The translations under genes and the position numbers were made by a program. The notes below the pieces were generated by a model. That model was not told where the DNA came from, searched no databases, and saw nothing but the letters and a program-made list of their open reading frames with translations. A DNA stretch of 64,000 bases, from positions 1 through 64,000 of the forward strand of contig CAIVDC010000070.1 in NCBI GenBank assembly GCA_903904605.1, read 5' to 3'. Position 1 is the first letter of the stretch. Every line of letters begins with the position of its first letter. Source of the stretch: an uncultured Sterolibacterium sp. (GTDB lineage: Bacteria > Pseudomonadota > Gammaproteobacteria > Burkholderiales > Rhodocyclaceae). This document shows, in pieces, positions 26,922-36,783 of the stretch.

Positions 26922-29900
26922 TCAATCGAAACTGAAGGTGTAGAAGAGGTCCACCGCGGGCGTGGTGCCGGCCTGTGCGCGCACGGAAAGGTGTTTGCTG
27001 AGCGTGTAGTTGATCTTCACCAGGCTGACCGCACCGGCGAGCCCCTGCTCGTAGCTGAGGTAGGCCCGCGAAGAAAGCCGCTTGCCCAGCGCCAGCACGG
27101 TGCCCTCGAGTCCGCTTCCGCCCTTCAGGCTCACCTCTTCCAGTCCTGCCGCATGAGCGATCCGCTGCTGCAGGGAGACGGACTGCCCCGTCGCCAGCAG
27201 CGCGCCGGCCGCGGCCTGCAGGGCGCTGAATTCCTGGCCGCTGGCGTCATCGAGTCCGTGGCCCAGCACCAGCCATGAGAGCTTGCTGCTGTCCGGGACG
27301 TCGGGCTTGGAGACCAGCTTCACCTGGGGCGACTGCGCCGTGCCGGTCACGGCCACGCCGGCTTCGACCGGCTGATCCTTGCGCATGGCGATGATATTGA
27401 GGCCCGGGTTGTCGACGGGGCCCTGGAAGTTGAGGATGCCGCGCTCGATCGCCAGGCGCTGGCCATAGGCCGAATAGGTTCCCTCCCTGACGCTGATGCT
27501 GCCGCGCGAAGACGGCAGTGCGCCATCGACGCTGGTCAGTTTGAGCGCGCCGCCCAGCCGCGCATCCAGGCCCTTTCCCTTGAGGAAGAAGTGCTCGCCC
27601 AGATCCAGATCCAGATCGAACCCCAGGGCGTAGGGCGACCGGCGCTTCCCGGCCGTATCCAGCCGTCCGAGTACGACCACGTCGCTGCTCTGCGTCGGCG
27701 CGTCGGCTTCGGAAAGTTCGATCTCACCCCGATCCGCCTTGAGCTTGGCGGCGAGCTGCAGCTTCGCGCCTTGCAGCGAGACTGTACCGGTCCCGCTCAG
27801 CACGAGGCGACGATCCGGACGGGACAGCACCTCGAGTTTGTCGGCCGTGAGCGCCACCTGCACGGCCGGCGACCCGCGATCGAGGGACAGCCGCCCCTGG
27901 CCCTTGAGATTGCCGTCGCCGCCGAGCAGACTGAGGCTCTTCAGCTGCAAGGCCTGATCGCGCAACTCCGCCTCGAAGCGACCCTCCTTGAAATTCACCC
28001 CCTGATCGGCCAGCGCGACGCTCAAGCGCTCGCCGGAGACCCGCCCCGCCCACCCGGGTTGTGCGAAAGTGCCATCGGCCGCGAGCTTTGCGCTGACCGC
28101 GCCATCGAAGACCAGCGCGCCGCTCTTGTCGATCAGCGGCGCGATCCAGGCCAGGGAATTGACCGAGAGATCGATGCTGGCCTGTACCGGCGAATCGCCG
28201 GCGATGCCCCAGCGGTCATCGCGGCGCGAGAGCATGGCCTGTCCGTCCGCCTCGAGTCTGCCCAGATGGCTGCCGACGGCTTCCACCTTGGCACGCAGCC
28301 GGTTATTCACCGCCGTCACATCCATGGCCAGGCGGCTGAGACCCAGGTGCGCCAGCGGTGCGCCGGAAAGCGACAGATCCCCGCCTTCGCGCCATAGCGC
28401 GACATGGCCATCGACCCGCGCTCCGGCAGAGAACTGCCACTCGCCTGCAGCCGTAAGATCGGTGGCGATTCCGCCAGCCTCATCGGTCAAGCCCTGCAGA
28501 TAGGCGACCGGGAAGCCCTGGAACCGGCCGCGGCTGGAGATCCGGCCGGCATCGTAGGCCATCTCGTCCAGGACCAGATGGGCGCCGAGGAAGTCGAGCC
28601 GCGCACCGGTCAGCGAAAAGTGGTCCCGGCCCAGTTCCAGTCCTGCCGGCGCATTGAGGACAAGCGGATGGCGCCCGCGGTTCGTCAGGCTCGCGATTCG
28701 ACCCGACCAGCCGGAATCATCCCGCCAGCCTCCGTCAAGTCGTCCCGCCAGATCGACATCGGCACTGCTGGCCCGGATTTGCAGGCTGTGCCGGCTCCGC
28801 GATCCTTGCGCAGTCACGCTGGCCCGCTCGAGGTGCAGCGGCGGCGAGGCCAGTCCTTGCAAGCTGAGATCCAGGGCGAGCGGCCCGTCCAGACCCCGGT
28901 CCAGGCGGCCGCTGGCCTGGAGCTTGGCGATGCGATAGACCTTGCGCCAGGAGAGATTGCTGATTTGCGTCTCGAACTTTCCCGACGGAGCGGATAACGA
29001 CCCCTCCAGCGTGGCCGTGGCGTGCGCCCGCCCGGCCAGTTCAGGCGCCAGCAGGGCCAGCTGGTCGGCTTCGATCCGGATCGCGAGACGATCGCCCGCT
29101 CTGCCCAGGGCGCCGTTGAGCGCCAAGCGGTTGCCGGCCAGACGCAGATTGAGGTCGCTGTCCCACAGGCGCGTGGCCGATGCGCTCAGCCTGCCCTGTC
29201 CGGAAAGCGCTTGATGGCGGAACTGGCTGTCAGCGATGGCGAAGTTCAGCGTGGCCTGCGCCTGCGCCGCAAGCTGCCCCGTGCCGGTGAACGAGGCATT
29301 CACCCGCGCCGCCGGATAATCGCCGAGCGCAGCCGGATCGAAGCCCTGCAGCGCTCCGGCCAACCGGAAGCGCTGGAAGCGGTCCAGGTCGAGCGTGCCG
29401 TGGATCTCGAGCTTGCCCGCGCCCGACTGGAGGCTGGCCTGGTGCAGCTCGACCACACCGTCCCGATGCCGCGCATCGACGTGCAGTCGGAAGCTGCGGT
29501 CGCGCAGATCAGCAGTCAGCTGCTGGCTCCCGGCGTCGGCCTGCAGGCGCAGCTCGCCCGCCAGACTCAGGGAGCGCAGGCTGCCCTGCACGCCCCTGGG
29601 ATCGAAGCCCGCGGTGCTCAGCCTGAGCTGCAGCTTCCCGCCATCGACCTGTCCTTCGCCCCGGAACTGACCGGCCCCGGCAAAATCCAGCCGGATGGCG
29701 CGCAGATCGAGGTGCTCCAGGGTGCCCGCAAAGCTGGCCGCCATTTGACTCAGGGGCAGGCGCGCGCCATCCCAGGTGCCGGGCAGATCGTTGCGGACCA
29801 GGAGGCTGCCTTCCAGGCGCCCCTTGCCCTGCCCGGCCACGGCAACATCGGCGCTGAAATCGGCATGGGGCAAGCCCTTGGCGAACAGCGCGGGGTCCAG

Positions 29901-30674
29901 CTTGTCCGCCTTGATCCGGGCTTCGAGCAGCGGATTTTGCTCGAAGGGCGCGAGCCGGGCCGCAAGCGTTGCCTGCCCGCCCAAGCCATGGGCCTTGGCG
30001 CTCAAGAGGAGTTGCGCCAGGTTTCCCGACGCCGTCACGGCCAGGCGATAGGGCAGGCCTTCGCTCTGCCGCAGGGTGGCATGGGCCGATAGCGGGAAGG
30101 GCCGCGTATCGCCCAGCACCATGTCGGCCCGGGCGCTCGCCCACGCGCTGGTCATGCTGCGCAGAGTCAGCGCGTAGCTGTCGGCTCGCTTCTCGATGCC
30201 CAGATCGATGTCGCTGAAAACGTCCGCCCTGCCGCCAGCATCGAGCACGACACGCCCGACCGTCACGGTCGGCAGCGAAAAGGTGAAGGGCAAGGCCAGG
30301 GTCTCCGGCAAGCGGGCAGGTTCCGCCGCGGGTTTGCCGACAATGATCCGCAGTTCCTGCAGGGACAGGCGCTCGACCCGGAGGTCCCGCCCGAGCAGGG
30401 ACAGGGGTGCCCACTCCAGGCTCGCCTGCTTCAACTCGAAGCGCTGCCCCTCCGTTTGAAAACTGGCTGCGCCGATCTTCAGCGTGCCGTACAGGGAACC
30501 CTGCACGTCGCTGAGCGTAAGCCGGCCTTCGCTCAGCCGTTCCGCCTGCCGGGCGGCCCAGCGCAAGGCCGGTTCCGTCCCCAACAGCCAGAGCAGGGCG
30601 CCGACCAGGACAGCCAGGGCGAACAGGATGCGCAGCAGATGGGAGCCGGACTTCTTGAGGCGCCTGGAGGCCAT
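26922..30674 (-). CDS. tamB: Translocation and assembly module protein TamB
   Basis: The 1250-residue envelope-spanning protein acts with TamA in outer-membrane protein insertion, and members of this AsmA/TamB family also move phospholipids. It has an N-terminal anchor (about 13-33, LLRILFALAVLVGALLWLLG) and a very long repetitive beta-helical region. The conserved C-terminal DUF490 domain has GRLDTAGKRRSPYALGFDL, RGILNFQGPVDNPGLNI and the aromatic last residues LFYTFSFD. The ATG overlaps the tamA stop (TGATG), which supports co-translation. A longer upstream frame lies antisense-like over tamA and was rejected. Confidence 0.95.
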   Translation of the reverse strand: MASRRLKKSGSHLLRILFALAVLVGALLWLLGTEPALRWAARQAERLSEGRLTLSDVQGSLYGTLKIGAASFQTEGQRFELKQASLEWAPLSLLGRDLRVERLSLQELRIIVGKPAAEPARLPETLALPFTFSLPTVTVGRVVLDAGGRADVFSDIDLGIEKRADSYALTLRSMTSAWASARADMVLGDTRPFPLSAHATLRQSEGLPYRLAVTASGNLAQLLLSAKAHGLGGQATLAARLAPFEQNPLLEARIKADKLDPALFAKGLPHADFSADVAVAGQGKGRLEGSLLVRNDLPGTWDGARLPLSQMAASFAGTLEHLDLRAIRLDFAGAGQFRGEGQVDGGKLQLRLSTAGFDPRGVQGSLRSLSLAGELRLQADAGSQQLTADLRDRSFRLHVDARHRDGVVELHQASLQSGAGKLEIHGTLDLDRFQRFRLAGALQGFDPAALGDYPAARVNASFTGTGQLAAQAQATLNFAIADSQFRHQALSGQGRLSASATRLWDSDLNLRLAGNRLALNGALGRAGDRLAIRIEADQLALLAPELAGRAHATATLEGSLSAPSGKFETQISNLSWRKVYRIAKLQASGRLDRGLDGPLALDLSLQGLASPPLHLERASVTAQGSRSRHSLQIRASSADVDLAGRLDGGWRDDSGWSGRIASLTNRGRHPLVLNAPAGLELGRDHFSLTGARLDFLGAHLVLDEMAYDAGRISSRGRFQGFPVAYLQGLTDEAGGIATDLTAAGEWQFSAGARVDGHVALWREGGDLSLSGAPLAHLGLSRLAMDVTAVNNRLRAKVEAVGSHLGRLEADGQAMLSRRDDRWGIAGDSPVQASIDLSVNSLAWIAPLIDKSGALVFDGAVSAKLAADGTFAQPGWAGRVSGERLSVALADQGVNFKEGRFEAELRDQALQLKSLSLLGGDGNLKGQGRLSLDRGSPAVQVALTADKLEVLSRPDRRLVLSGTGTVSLQGAKLQLAAKLKADRGEIELSEADAPTQSSDVVVLGRLDTAGKRRSPYALGFDLDLDLGEHFFLKGKGLDARLGGALKLTSVDGALPSSRGSISVREGTYSAYGQRLAIERGILNFQGPVDNPGLNIIAMRKDQPVEAGVAVTGTAQSPQVKLVSKPDVPDSSKLSWLVLGHGLDDASGQEFSALQAAAGALLATGQSVSLQQRIAHAAGLEEVSLKGGSGLEGTVLALGKRLSSRAYLSYEQGLAGAVSLVKINYTLSKHLSVRAQAGTTPAVDLFYTFSFD

Positions 30675-32449
30675 CAGAAGGCGAAGCCGACCGAGAAGTG
30701 CAGGCGCAGTTTCCGCGTTGCCTGGCCATAGGCGACGTCCAGGGCCAGGGGGCCGACCGGACTCTTCCAGCGCGCGCCCAAGCCGTAGCCATAGACGGGA
30801 TTGAGCGCAGCGGGGGAATCCGCGGCATTGCCGGCATCGACGAACACAGCCGAGCCCCACTGGGCCGACAGCCAATGAACGTATTCAGCGCTGGCAACGG
30901 CCAGATAGCGGCCGCCCACGATCGCACCGGCTTGGGTCAGGCCGAGGCTCTGGTAAGCGTAGCCGCGCACCGTCTGATCGCCGCCGGTGCGAAACAGGAA
31001 GTCGGCGGGAATGCCGTTGCGGCTGACGGCGGCGACCGCCCCCAGTTCGCCGCGCAAGATCAGCTGGCCGCGCCGGCCCAGGGGGTGGAAATACACGGCC
31101 CGGCCGTAGCCGCGGAGGAAGTTCTGATCCGACAGGACGGCGCGCGCAGCCACGTTCGCCTGGAGGTTCACGAGATAGCCCAGGCTCGGATCGAGCAGAC
31201 GGTCGACCTTGCGCAGGGTCCAGGAATAGGACGGGCTCAGCGCCGCCGCCCGGGTACCGGGTATTCCGCCGACATCCTGGCTTTCCGTCAGGTAAGTCAG
31301 GCCATAGCTGGTCTCGGTCTTGCCGCTGACGAAGCTGCGCTTCGGCCCCATGGCCAGCTTCCGGGTCACCGTGCCGGCGATGTCGGTGCGCTCGACCTGG
31401 GCATTGAGGCTGTCGCGGTAGCCCTTCCCGTCCGCCGGGAACTGCAGGTCGCCGCTCAGCGACTGGCTCGCCCGGTCGAGCTTGAGCGCCCCGCCCAGGC
31501 GCCAGGCGCGATCGAGAAAGTCGATATCGTGATAATCGATCTGGCCCCGCGCGCCCGTGTCGGTGCTGGCGCCAATACCGAAACCCAGTTTCCGCGAAGG
31601 ATTTTCCGTTACCGTGACCTGCACCGGCACGCCGAGCGGATCTGCCGATTCCGTGTCGATGCCGACCGCGGCGGCGGCAAAGTAGGGACTGTCCTGCAGC
31701 CTCGACTGCAACTCCAGCAGCCGTGTTTGGGAATAGGGCTCACCCGGCACGACGGGGCTGAGGCCCAGCACGATGCTGGCCGGGTAACGGCGCAGCCCCC
31801 GGATCTCCAGGGCACCGAAGGTGAAGGCGGCACCGCTGTCCACGTCGAGCTGCAGTTCTGCTCGCCGGGCCTCCGGATCGACCGTGGCACGGCTGTCGGC
31901 GATGGCGGCCCTGGGATAGCCGTTCAGCAGCAGGGCTTTCAGAGCGTCGCGCTTGGCCGACTCCCAATCCTCCTGACGGAATACGGCGCCGGGACGCAGA
32001 CTCCATGCCGAGCGCATTTCTTCGAGACGCGTCCGGTTCTTCGCCGAGCCGTCGGCGAAAGCGCCGCTGACCCGCAGTTCGAAGCCGCCGACCCGCACCG
32101 GCTCGCCCGGTTCGACTGACAGCCTGACCAGCCACGCGCCGCCGGTCTTCTGCGTTGCCGCGGTGATCGTGGGCGAGTAATAGCCATCGATCGCGAGGAA
32201 CTCCCGGATCTGTCCCGGCGCCAGACGGACCAGCCGCTGCAGCTGGGCTTCATCCATCCGTTCGCTCGTGCGCCAGCGGTAGAGGTCGAGATGATCTTCC
32301 AGCAGCTTGCGCTGCGCCTCCGGCACGCGCAGCTCGACCCGGTAGTCGAGACCTGCCGGATCGCCGACGGCGATCGCGGCCGTCGGCAACACCAGGAAGG
32401 CCAGAGCCGATGCGCACAGCAGCGCGGAGAATGCGCCCCTCATCCCCAT
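30674..32449 (-). CDS. tamA: Outer-membrane translocation and assembly protein TamA
   Basis: Omp85-family outer-membrane protein of about 591 residues. It has a signal peptide (about 1-27, ending AIAVG), POTRA domains (about 30-260; GYPRAAIADSRATVDPEARR in the third), and a 16-strand barrel from about residue 290. Family motifs are FRTGGDQTVRGYAYQSLG and the L6-type GYGLGARWKSPVGPL; the last residues are SVGFAF with terminal phenylalanine. Start choice is uncertain between ATG at 32449 and 32443, as neither has a clear Shine-Dalgarno. It is directly coupled to tamB downstream. Confidence 0.94.
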   Translation of the reverse strand: MGMRGAFSALLCASALAFLVLPTAAIAVGDPAGLDYRVELRVPEAQRKLLEDHLDLYRWRTSERMDEAQLQRLVRLAPGQIREFLAIDGYYSPTITAATQKTGGAWLVRLSVEPGEPVRVGGFELRVSGAFADGSAKNRTRLEEMRSAWSLRPGAVFRQEDWESAKRDALKALLLNGYPRAAIADSRATVDPEARRAELQLDVDSGAAFTFGALEIRGLRRYPASIVLGLSPVVPGEPYSQTRLLELQSRLQDSPYFAAAAVGIDTESADPLGVPVQVTVTENPSRKLGFGIGASTDTGARGQIDYHDIDFLDRAWRLGGALKLDRASQSLSGDLQFPADGKGYRDSLNAQVERTDIAGTVTRKLAMGPKRSFVSGKTETSYGLTYLTESQDVGGIPGTRAAALSPSYSWTLRKVDRLLDPSLGYLVNLQANVAARAVLSDQNFLRGYGRAVYFHPLGRRGQLILRGELGAVAAVSRNGIPADFLFRTGGDQTVRGYAYQSLGLTQAGAIVGGRYLAVASAEYVHWLSAQWGSAVFVDAGNAADSPAALNPVYGYGLGARWKSPVGPLALDVAYGQATRKLRLHFSVGFAF

Positions 32450-32533
32450 GCGATCATCATGCCTCGTCCCCGTGCGCGCACCTACCTCGGCACCGCCGCC
32501 GGGACAGAAATGCCTGCCCCGGCCGAAAGGGCG

Positions 32534-33139
32534 TCAGCGGAATATCGCCTCTCCCACCCCCTGCAGCGGTCCGAGCGGGTTGTGGCTCTCCTCGTGCTCG
32601 TGGATCGCCGGCTGCCCGCCAGTCAGCTTGTAGACGACCGAGCCGTCGACGAGCAGCACCACGGCATTGAAACGCCAGCCGACGATGTCGGTCTTGCGCC
32701 TGAAGTTGAACAGGTCGGCCCAGAAATTGCCGTATCGGTTGCGCCTGAGCACGCGGTGGTTGACCTCGTAGCCCTGGCAATGGATCGACGCCCGCAGGCA
32801 ATCCTGCACGCCGGCATCGAGCGAGGTCTTGTCGATCGACGGGCTCGGAATGAAGCGTCTGATCACGTCCGAATAGGTCAGAATGGTGACATTCGGATTG
32901 ACGGCCGGATCGAGGTTCAGACTCTTCAAATCCGCGGCGGTCGTCTTGCCGATGATGATCTTGTCGAAGGCCTGCTGCGCTTCCTCATAACTCTTCCAGG
33001 GGCTGTCGGTGAGCGCCTCGGAGCGAGGCAGGAGCGAGCTGCATCCGGCGCCCGCCGCGCCGATCACCAAAGCCAGGAGGAGTCGCCGCACGATCGCCTG
33101 TGCCATACCGGCATCACGAAACCTTCTTGTTCCCAGCAT
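32534..33139 (-). CDS. Putative lipoprotein of unknown function
   Basis: The roughly 201-residue exported protein has a hydrophobic segment ending LVIGAAGAGC followed by SS. This is a weak lipobox, since the -3 position is glycine. The mature part has segments such as TTAADLKSLNLDP and VILTYSDVIRRF-type sequence, plus a pair of cysteines, with no recognised family. The ATG at 33139 was chosen because GAGGTGA sits immediately upstream. A shorter start at 33106 would give a more ordinary signal length. It is 84 nt before tamA on the same strand and divergent from the DUF1451 gene, so a link to outer-membrane assembly is possible but unproven. Confidence 0.72.
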   Translation of the reverse strand: MLGTRRFRDAGMAQAIVRRLLLALVIGAAGAGCSSLLPRSEALTDSPWKSYEEAQQAFDKIIIGKTTAADLKSLNLDPAVNPNVTILTYSDVIRRFIPSPSIDKTSLDAGVQDCLRASIHCQGYEVNHRVLRRNRYGNFWADLFNFRRKTDIVGWRFNAVVLLVDGSVVYKLTGGQPAIHEHEESHNPLGPLQGVGEAIFR

Positions 33140-33421
33140 GTTCACTTCACCTCAGGCGAGAACCCGGACCGACAATGTCGGCGGCATGTTCCGATGGGAC
33201 TCAAGACTACAGCGATCATCCCGGAGAGTCAATTTGCCGGTGCGACAAGACATCGAACGGAGCCGCCTCGTCCGGCGTCCCGTTCGCAATCAGTCCCTGG
33301 CGCAACTGTTTGCCATGCCGACGCCAACTCGCCGCGGGCGAGTGTAGAATGGGATTCGCTCCGTCGCATCATCCAGCCTTTTCGGCATTGCCCTTCATGC
33401 CGCATCTACAGGAGATTGGCC

Positions 33422-33928
33422 ATGGAAAACAACGACAGTGATAAGGACAAACTGGCACATCAGTACGATCTGCTCGCGAGCAAGTTCAAAGAAGTCTATC
33501 TGGCGGGCAAGGAACGCGGGCGCGAGTCGATGTCCATCGCGCTGGAAAAGGCCCACGAGCATTTGACCACGCTCGGGGAATTCAGCGCGGAACAGGGCGA
33601 AGAATTGAAGCAATACCTCGTGCGCGACCTAGATCAGACCATAGCCGATGCCCAACAGTTGGGCGAGCAGGCCAAGGAGCGGCTGCACCCGGCCCGATTG
33701 GGCGCAGGCGCGCTCTCCTCCCTCGCGACCGTGCTGGAATTGACCGGCAACGCCCTGCGTTCCCTGGGCGAAAGAACCAAGGAAGCGCTGACCTACAAGA
33801 CCGGTGAAATGACATCGGCCGGCACCTTGACCTGCCAGTCGTGCGGCCAGAAAGTCCAGCTCAAGAATACGGGACATGTCCCGCCCTGCCCAAAATGCAA
33901 TGGTACGCGCTTCGACAAGGGCTATTGA
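33422..33928 (+). CDS. DUF1451 zinc-ribbon protein (YbeL-like)
   Basis: The 168-residue soluble protein has a helical N-terminal region (about 1-120) rich in charged residues (HQYDLLASKFKEVYLAGKER, then SIALEKAHEHLTTLGEFSAE). A C-terminal zinc ribbon carries the cysteine pairs LTCQSCGQKV and PPCPKCNGTRFDKGY. This is the DUF1451 family, represented by E. coli YbeL, whose function is unknown. Four cysteines in two CxxC knuckles imply one bound zinc. AGGAG lies upstream of the ATG at 33422. The following 240 nt up to the convergent CBS gene contain no supported gene. Confidence 0.88.
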   Translation: MENNDSDKDKLAHQYDLLASKFKEVYLAGKERGRESMSIALEKAHEHLTTLGEFSAEQGEELKQYLVRDLDQTIADAQQLGEQAKERLHPARLGAGALSSLATVLELTGNALRSLGERTKEALTYKTGEMTSAGTLTCQSCGQKVQLKNTGHVPPCPKCNGTRFDKGY

Positions 33929-34168
33929 CTACCTGCATCGCTTGTTCGGCAGGCGGAGGCAACAGCCACTGCCCGGACAGCAGAAATTCCAGCAGTTCGA
34001 AGTCCAGTCGACGGAGTCGTCCGTGTGAGCAGTTGCGCTTGCGTGCGTCCTGATGCCGGCCGCGATTCCTTGCTGCCGATCCTCGCTCGCCCGCGGCTGA
34101 ATTGCTGGTCGCGATGATCCGCCTGGGCGGCGCCAGAAATCGTGGGCCAGGCCGAGACCTCGTCACGT

Positions 34169-35233
34169 CTAGGAACGCGCGCCGCCGACCGGCGGCTCCC
34201 GCCTGGCGATGCCGCGCAGGAGCCGGCCCAGCAGATCGGCCCCGGTGATGATGCGCTTCTGCTCTGCCCAGACCAGGATCAGATCGTGGTCGATGACGTC
34301 GTCCTCGGGGTGCTGCGGACTCACTCGCATGCGCGAGATCACGTCGCCCAGTCGTGTCCGCGGGTCGGTGACGGTAATGGGCCTGTGCCAGTAGCCCTCC
34401 GGACTGACCGCGACCGAGTCGAAGAGCATGTCGCGCAGGAAATGATGAGCGTCCAGCACCAATTGCGGCTGACCGGATGGATCGACGAAGATCACCCATT
34501 TCTTCCCGGAGGCGTCCACTCGGCGCAGAAAATCGTCGCGCGGCGAGCGCTCGAAAGCCGGGAAAACGGGCCGCCCCTTGGCGAAGGGAAGGCTGATGAT
34601 ACTGCGCGGGTCCAGCAATTCGCCCTCGTCGAGCACCATGATGTCGTCCAGGTCGAGGAAGTTCAGGACGCCCGCGCCCTCCACCGTTCCGACCTCGCCC
34701 CCGGCGGCTTCGGCATGCTTGGTGATCAATGCCCTGAAATCCCGCTCCCGGAAAAGGACGATGGCCTCCGGCCCAAGCCACCAGTCGAGCAGAATCGCAG
34801 TGGGCCATGCTACCGGGGCAAGCACGATGCGGTAAGCCGCGAGCAAAGGCGCGCATGACGCCACCATGCGCAGCGCGTGGCGCGAAAAATACGCCTGAGG
34901 AATGATCTCGCCGAAGAAGGTAATGACCACCGTAGAGAAGACGAAGGCGGCCACCCCCAACAGAACGGAATTGGACAACAGCGTGAGCAGCACGTTGGCG
35001 GCGACGTTGCCCCAGAGAATTGTCGCCAGGGTGAAATTCGATTCCCGGCGCAAGCCGAGCACCTTCAGGGCATCACGGCTTCCGCCCGCCGCCTCCACTT
35101 CCAGGCGCAGGCGGCTGACGCTGAAGATCGCCAGGTTCAAGCCCGAGAACATGGCCGCCTGGCCCATGCAGAGCGCGATACCCAGCCAGGTGGCCAAGCC
35201 CGCGCCGCTGAAGAAGTCGCGCGCCAGGTCCAT
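34169..35233 (-). CDS. CNNM/DUF21-CBS membrane protein, possible divalent-cation transporter
   Basis: The 354-residue protein has an N-terminal DUF21 (CNNM) transmembrane domain (about 10-165; FSGLNLAIFSVSRLRLEVEA and FSTVVITFFGEIIPQAYFS). A CBS-pair region covers about 205-330. The CorC/HlyC-type C-terminal domain of longer relatives is absent. CNNM and CorC proteins are linked to Mg2+ or Co2+ homeostasis. This family is often annotated hemolysin-like, which I avoid because nothing here shows haemolysis. The ATG at 35233 has AAGGAG 8 nt upstream, and the gene ends with TAG. It is divergent from a CPA2 antiporter across 260 nt that hold no supported gene. Confidence 0.88.
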   Translation of the reverse strand: MDLARDFFSGAGLATWLGIALCMGQAAMFSGLNLAIFSVSRLRLEVEAAGGSRDALKVLGLRRESNFTLATILWGNVAANVLLTLLSNSVLLGVAAFVFSTVVITFFGEIIPQAYFSRHALRMVASCAPLLAAYRIVLAPVAWPTAILLDWWLGPEAIVLFRERDFRALITKHAEAAGGEVGTVEGAGVLNFLDLDDIMVLDEGELLDPRSIISLPFAKGRPVFPAFERSPRDDFLRRVDASGKKWVIFVDPSGQPQLVLDAHHFLRDMLFDSVAVSPEGYWHRPITVTDPRTRLGDVISRMRVSPQHPEDDVIDHDLILVWAEQKRIITGADLLGRLLRGIARREPPVGGARS

Positions 35234-35493
35234 TCAAACCGCTCCTTCGCCTGCTGCCGTGCACGCCCGGGCGACCACGACAGGCCTCCCTGTTTGTGAC
35301 ATGGCGATAATTCTCCGCCTTGCCGTCGGCGCAAGCAACACATGCTGCGATGGAGTAAGCTTTGAACGACGTCGCGGATCAAGCGGGCATCATCCAGACA
35401 CGCTCCTGGCCCGGCGCCCGGGCACGGCGGCCTGGGTGACGCAGCATCTATCCTGACACATAACCGAGGTTTCCCGGACTCCTGCACGCAACC

Positions 35494-36735
35494 ATGGCCG
35501 TTCATGACTTCTTCCTGCATCTGCTGGTCATTCTGGTGACCGCGCGGGTGTTCGCCGAACTGGCGACCCGTCTCGGCTCGCCATCGGTGATCGGCGAACT
35601 GCTCGCCGGCGTGGTGCTGGGTCCCAGCCTGCTCGGATGGCTTGAGCCGGTGCAAGCCATCCGCCTGCTGGCGGAAATCGGCATCATCCTGCTTTTGTTC
35701 GAAGTCGGCCTGGAAACCGACTTGGTGCGACTGGCGCGCACCGGCGTCAAGTCGGCACTGCTGGCATCGGGCGGATTCGTCTTTCCGTTCCTACTCGGTT
35801 ACGGCGTCGCGGTCTACCTGTTTGATCTGCCGATGCTGGTATCGCTGTTCATCGGGGGTACGCTGACGGCCACCAGCATCGGCATCACGGTGCGCGTGCT
35901 CGCCGATCTGGGCCGTCAACGCGAGCGCGAGGGGCAGATCGTGCTCGGTGCGGCGGTACTGGACGATGTCCTCGGCGTCGTGCTGCTCGCTCTGCTCTAT
36001 GAGTTCTCGACCGGCGGCGGAATCAATTTCGGCAACGCCGGCAAGGTGACGCTGTTCATCGCGGCCTTCTTCGTGCTGGCGCCGATAGCGGCCAAGCTGA
36101 TGTCGCTGATCATTCAACACTTCGACAAGGCCAGCGAGATTCCGGGCATGATCCCGACCATGATCGTCGCCTTGGTGCTGTTCTTCGCCTGGCTCGCCCA
36201 TGCCCTGGGTGCGCCGGAATTGCTGGGCGGATTTGCGGCCGGCCTGGCGCTGTCGCGCCGCTTCTTCCTGCCCCTGGGTGCGGCCATGCACGGCAATGCC
36301 GATTTCGCTCACCGCGTCGAGCAGCAGATGAAACCCATCGTTCACCTGTTTACGCCGATATTCTTCGTGATGGTGGGCCTGTCGATGAATCTGCGCGCCA
36401 TCGCCTGGAGCAGCCCATTCATCTGGGCCTTCTCGGGAACGCTGCTGGCTGCCGCCGTGGCCGGGAAGATGGCCGGCGCGCTGCTGGTGCGCGAACCCGG
36501 GCCGGTGCGCGCGGCGCTCGGTCTGGCCATGGTGCCGCGCGGCGAAGTGGGTCTGATCTTCGCCGAACTGGGGCGCAGCACCGGCATTCTCGATGCCACC
36601 GTCTACGCCGGCATGGTCATCGTCATCGCCCTGACCACGCTGGCGCCGCCATTCGCGCTCAAATGGTTCTACCGGCGATATGGCAGCCGCATCGCAGTCT
36701 ACAGCCTGCAGCAGGAAGGCGGGATCGGACGCTGA
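35494..36735 (+). CDS. CPA2-family cation:proton antiporter (first of three)
   Basis: The 413-residue integral membrane protein has about twelve hydrophobic segments and the CPA2 (Na_H_Exchanger) signature: PSVIGELLAGVVLGPSLLG, IGIILLLFEVGLETDL, GAAVLDDVLGVVLLALLYE and VPRGEVGLIFAELG. The LDD motif carries the two aspartates expected for ion binding. There is no C-terminal TrkA_N domain, unlike KefB/KefC, so it is a core-only antiporter. K+ or Na+ would be exchanged for protons. It is divergent from the CNNM gene and convergent with a second CPA2 gene 48 nt beyond its stop. Confidence 0.92.
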   Translation: MAVHDFFLHLLVILVTARVFAELATRLGSPSVIGELLAGVVLGPSLLGWLEPVQAIRLLAEIGIILLLFEVGLETDLVRLARTGVKSALLASGGFVFPFLLGYGVAVYLFDLPMLVSLFIGGTLTATSIGITVRVLADLGRQREREGQIVLGAAVLDDVLGVVLLALLYEFSTGGGINFGNAGKVTLFIAAFFVLAPIAAKLMSLIIQHFDKASEIPGMIPTMIVALVLFFAWLAHALGAPELLGGFAAGLALSRRFFLPLGAAMHGNADFAHRVEQQMKPIVHLFTPIFFVMVGLSMNLRAIAWSSPFIWAFSGTLLAAAVAGKMAGALLVREPGPVRAALGLAMVPRGEVGLIFAELGRSTGILDATVYAGMVIVIALTTLAPPFALKWFYRRYGSRIAVYSLQQEGGIGR

Positions 36736-36783
36736 GCTTCACCCGGCGGGCGCCAGCGCGATTGCCGGCTCGGCATGGCCGTG

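Noticed and set aside
33929..34168. Possible small gene between the DUF1451 and CNNM genes
   Set aside because: Frames across this stretch have no start signal or family resemblance and continue as shadows of neighbours.
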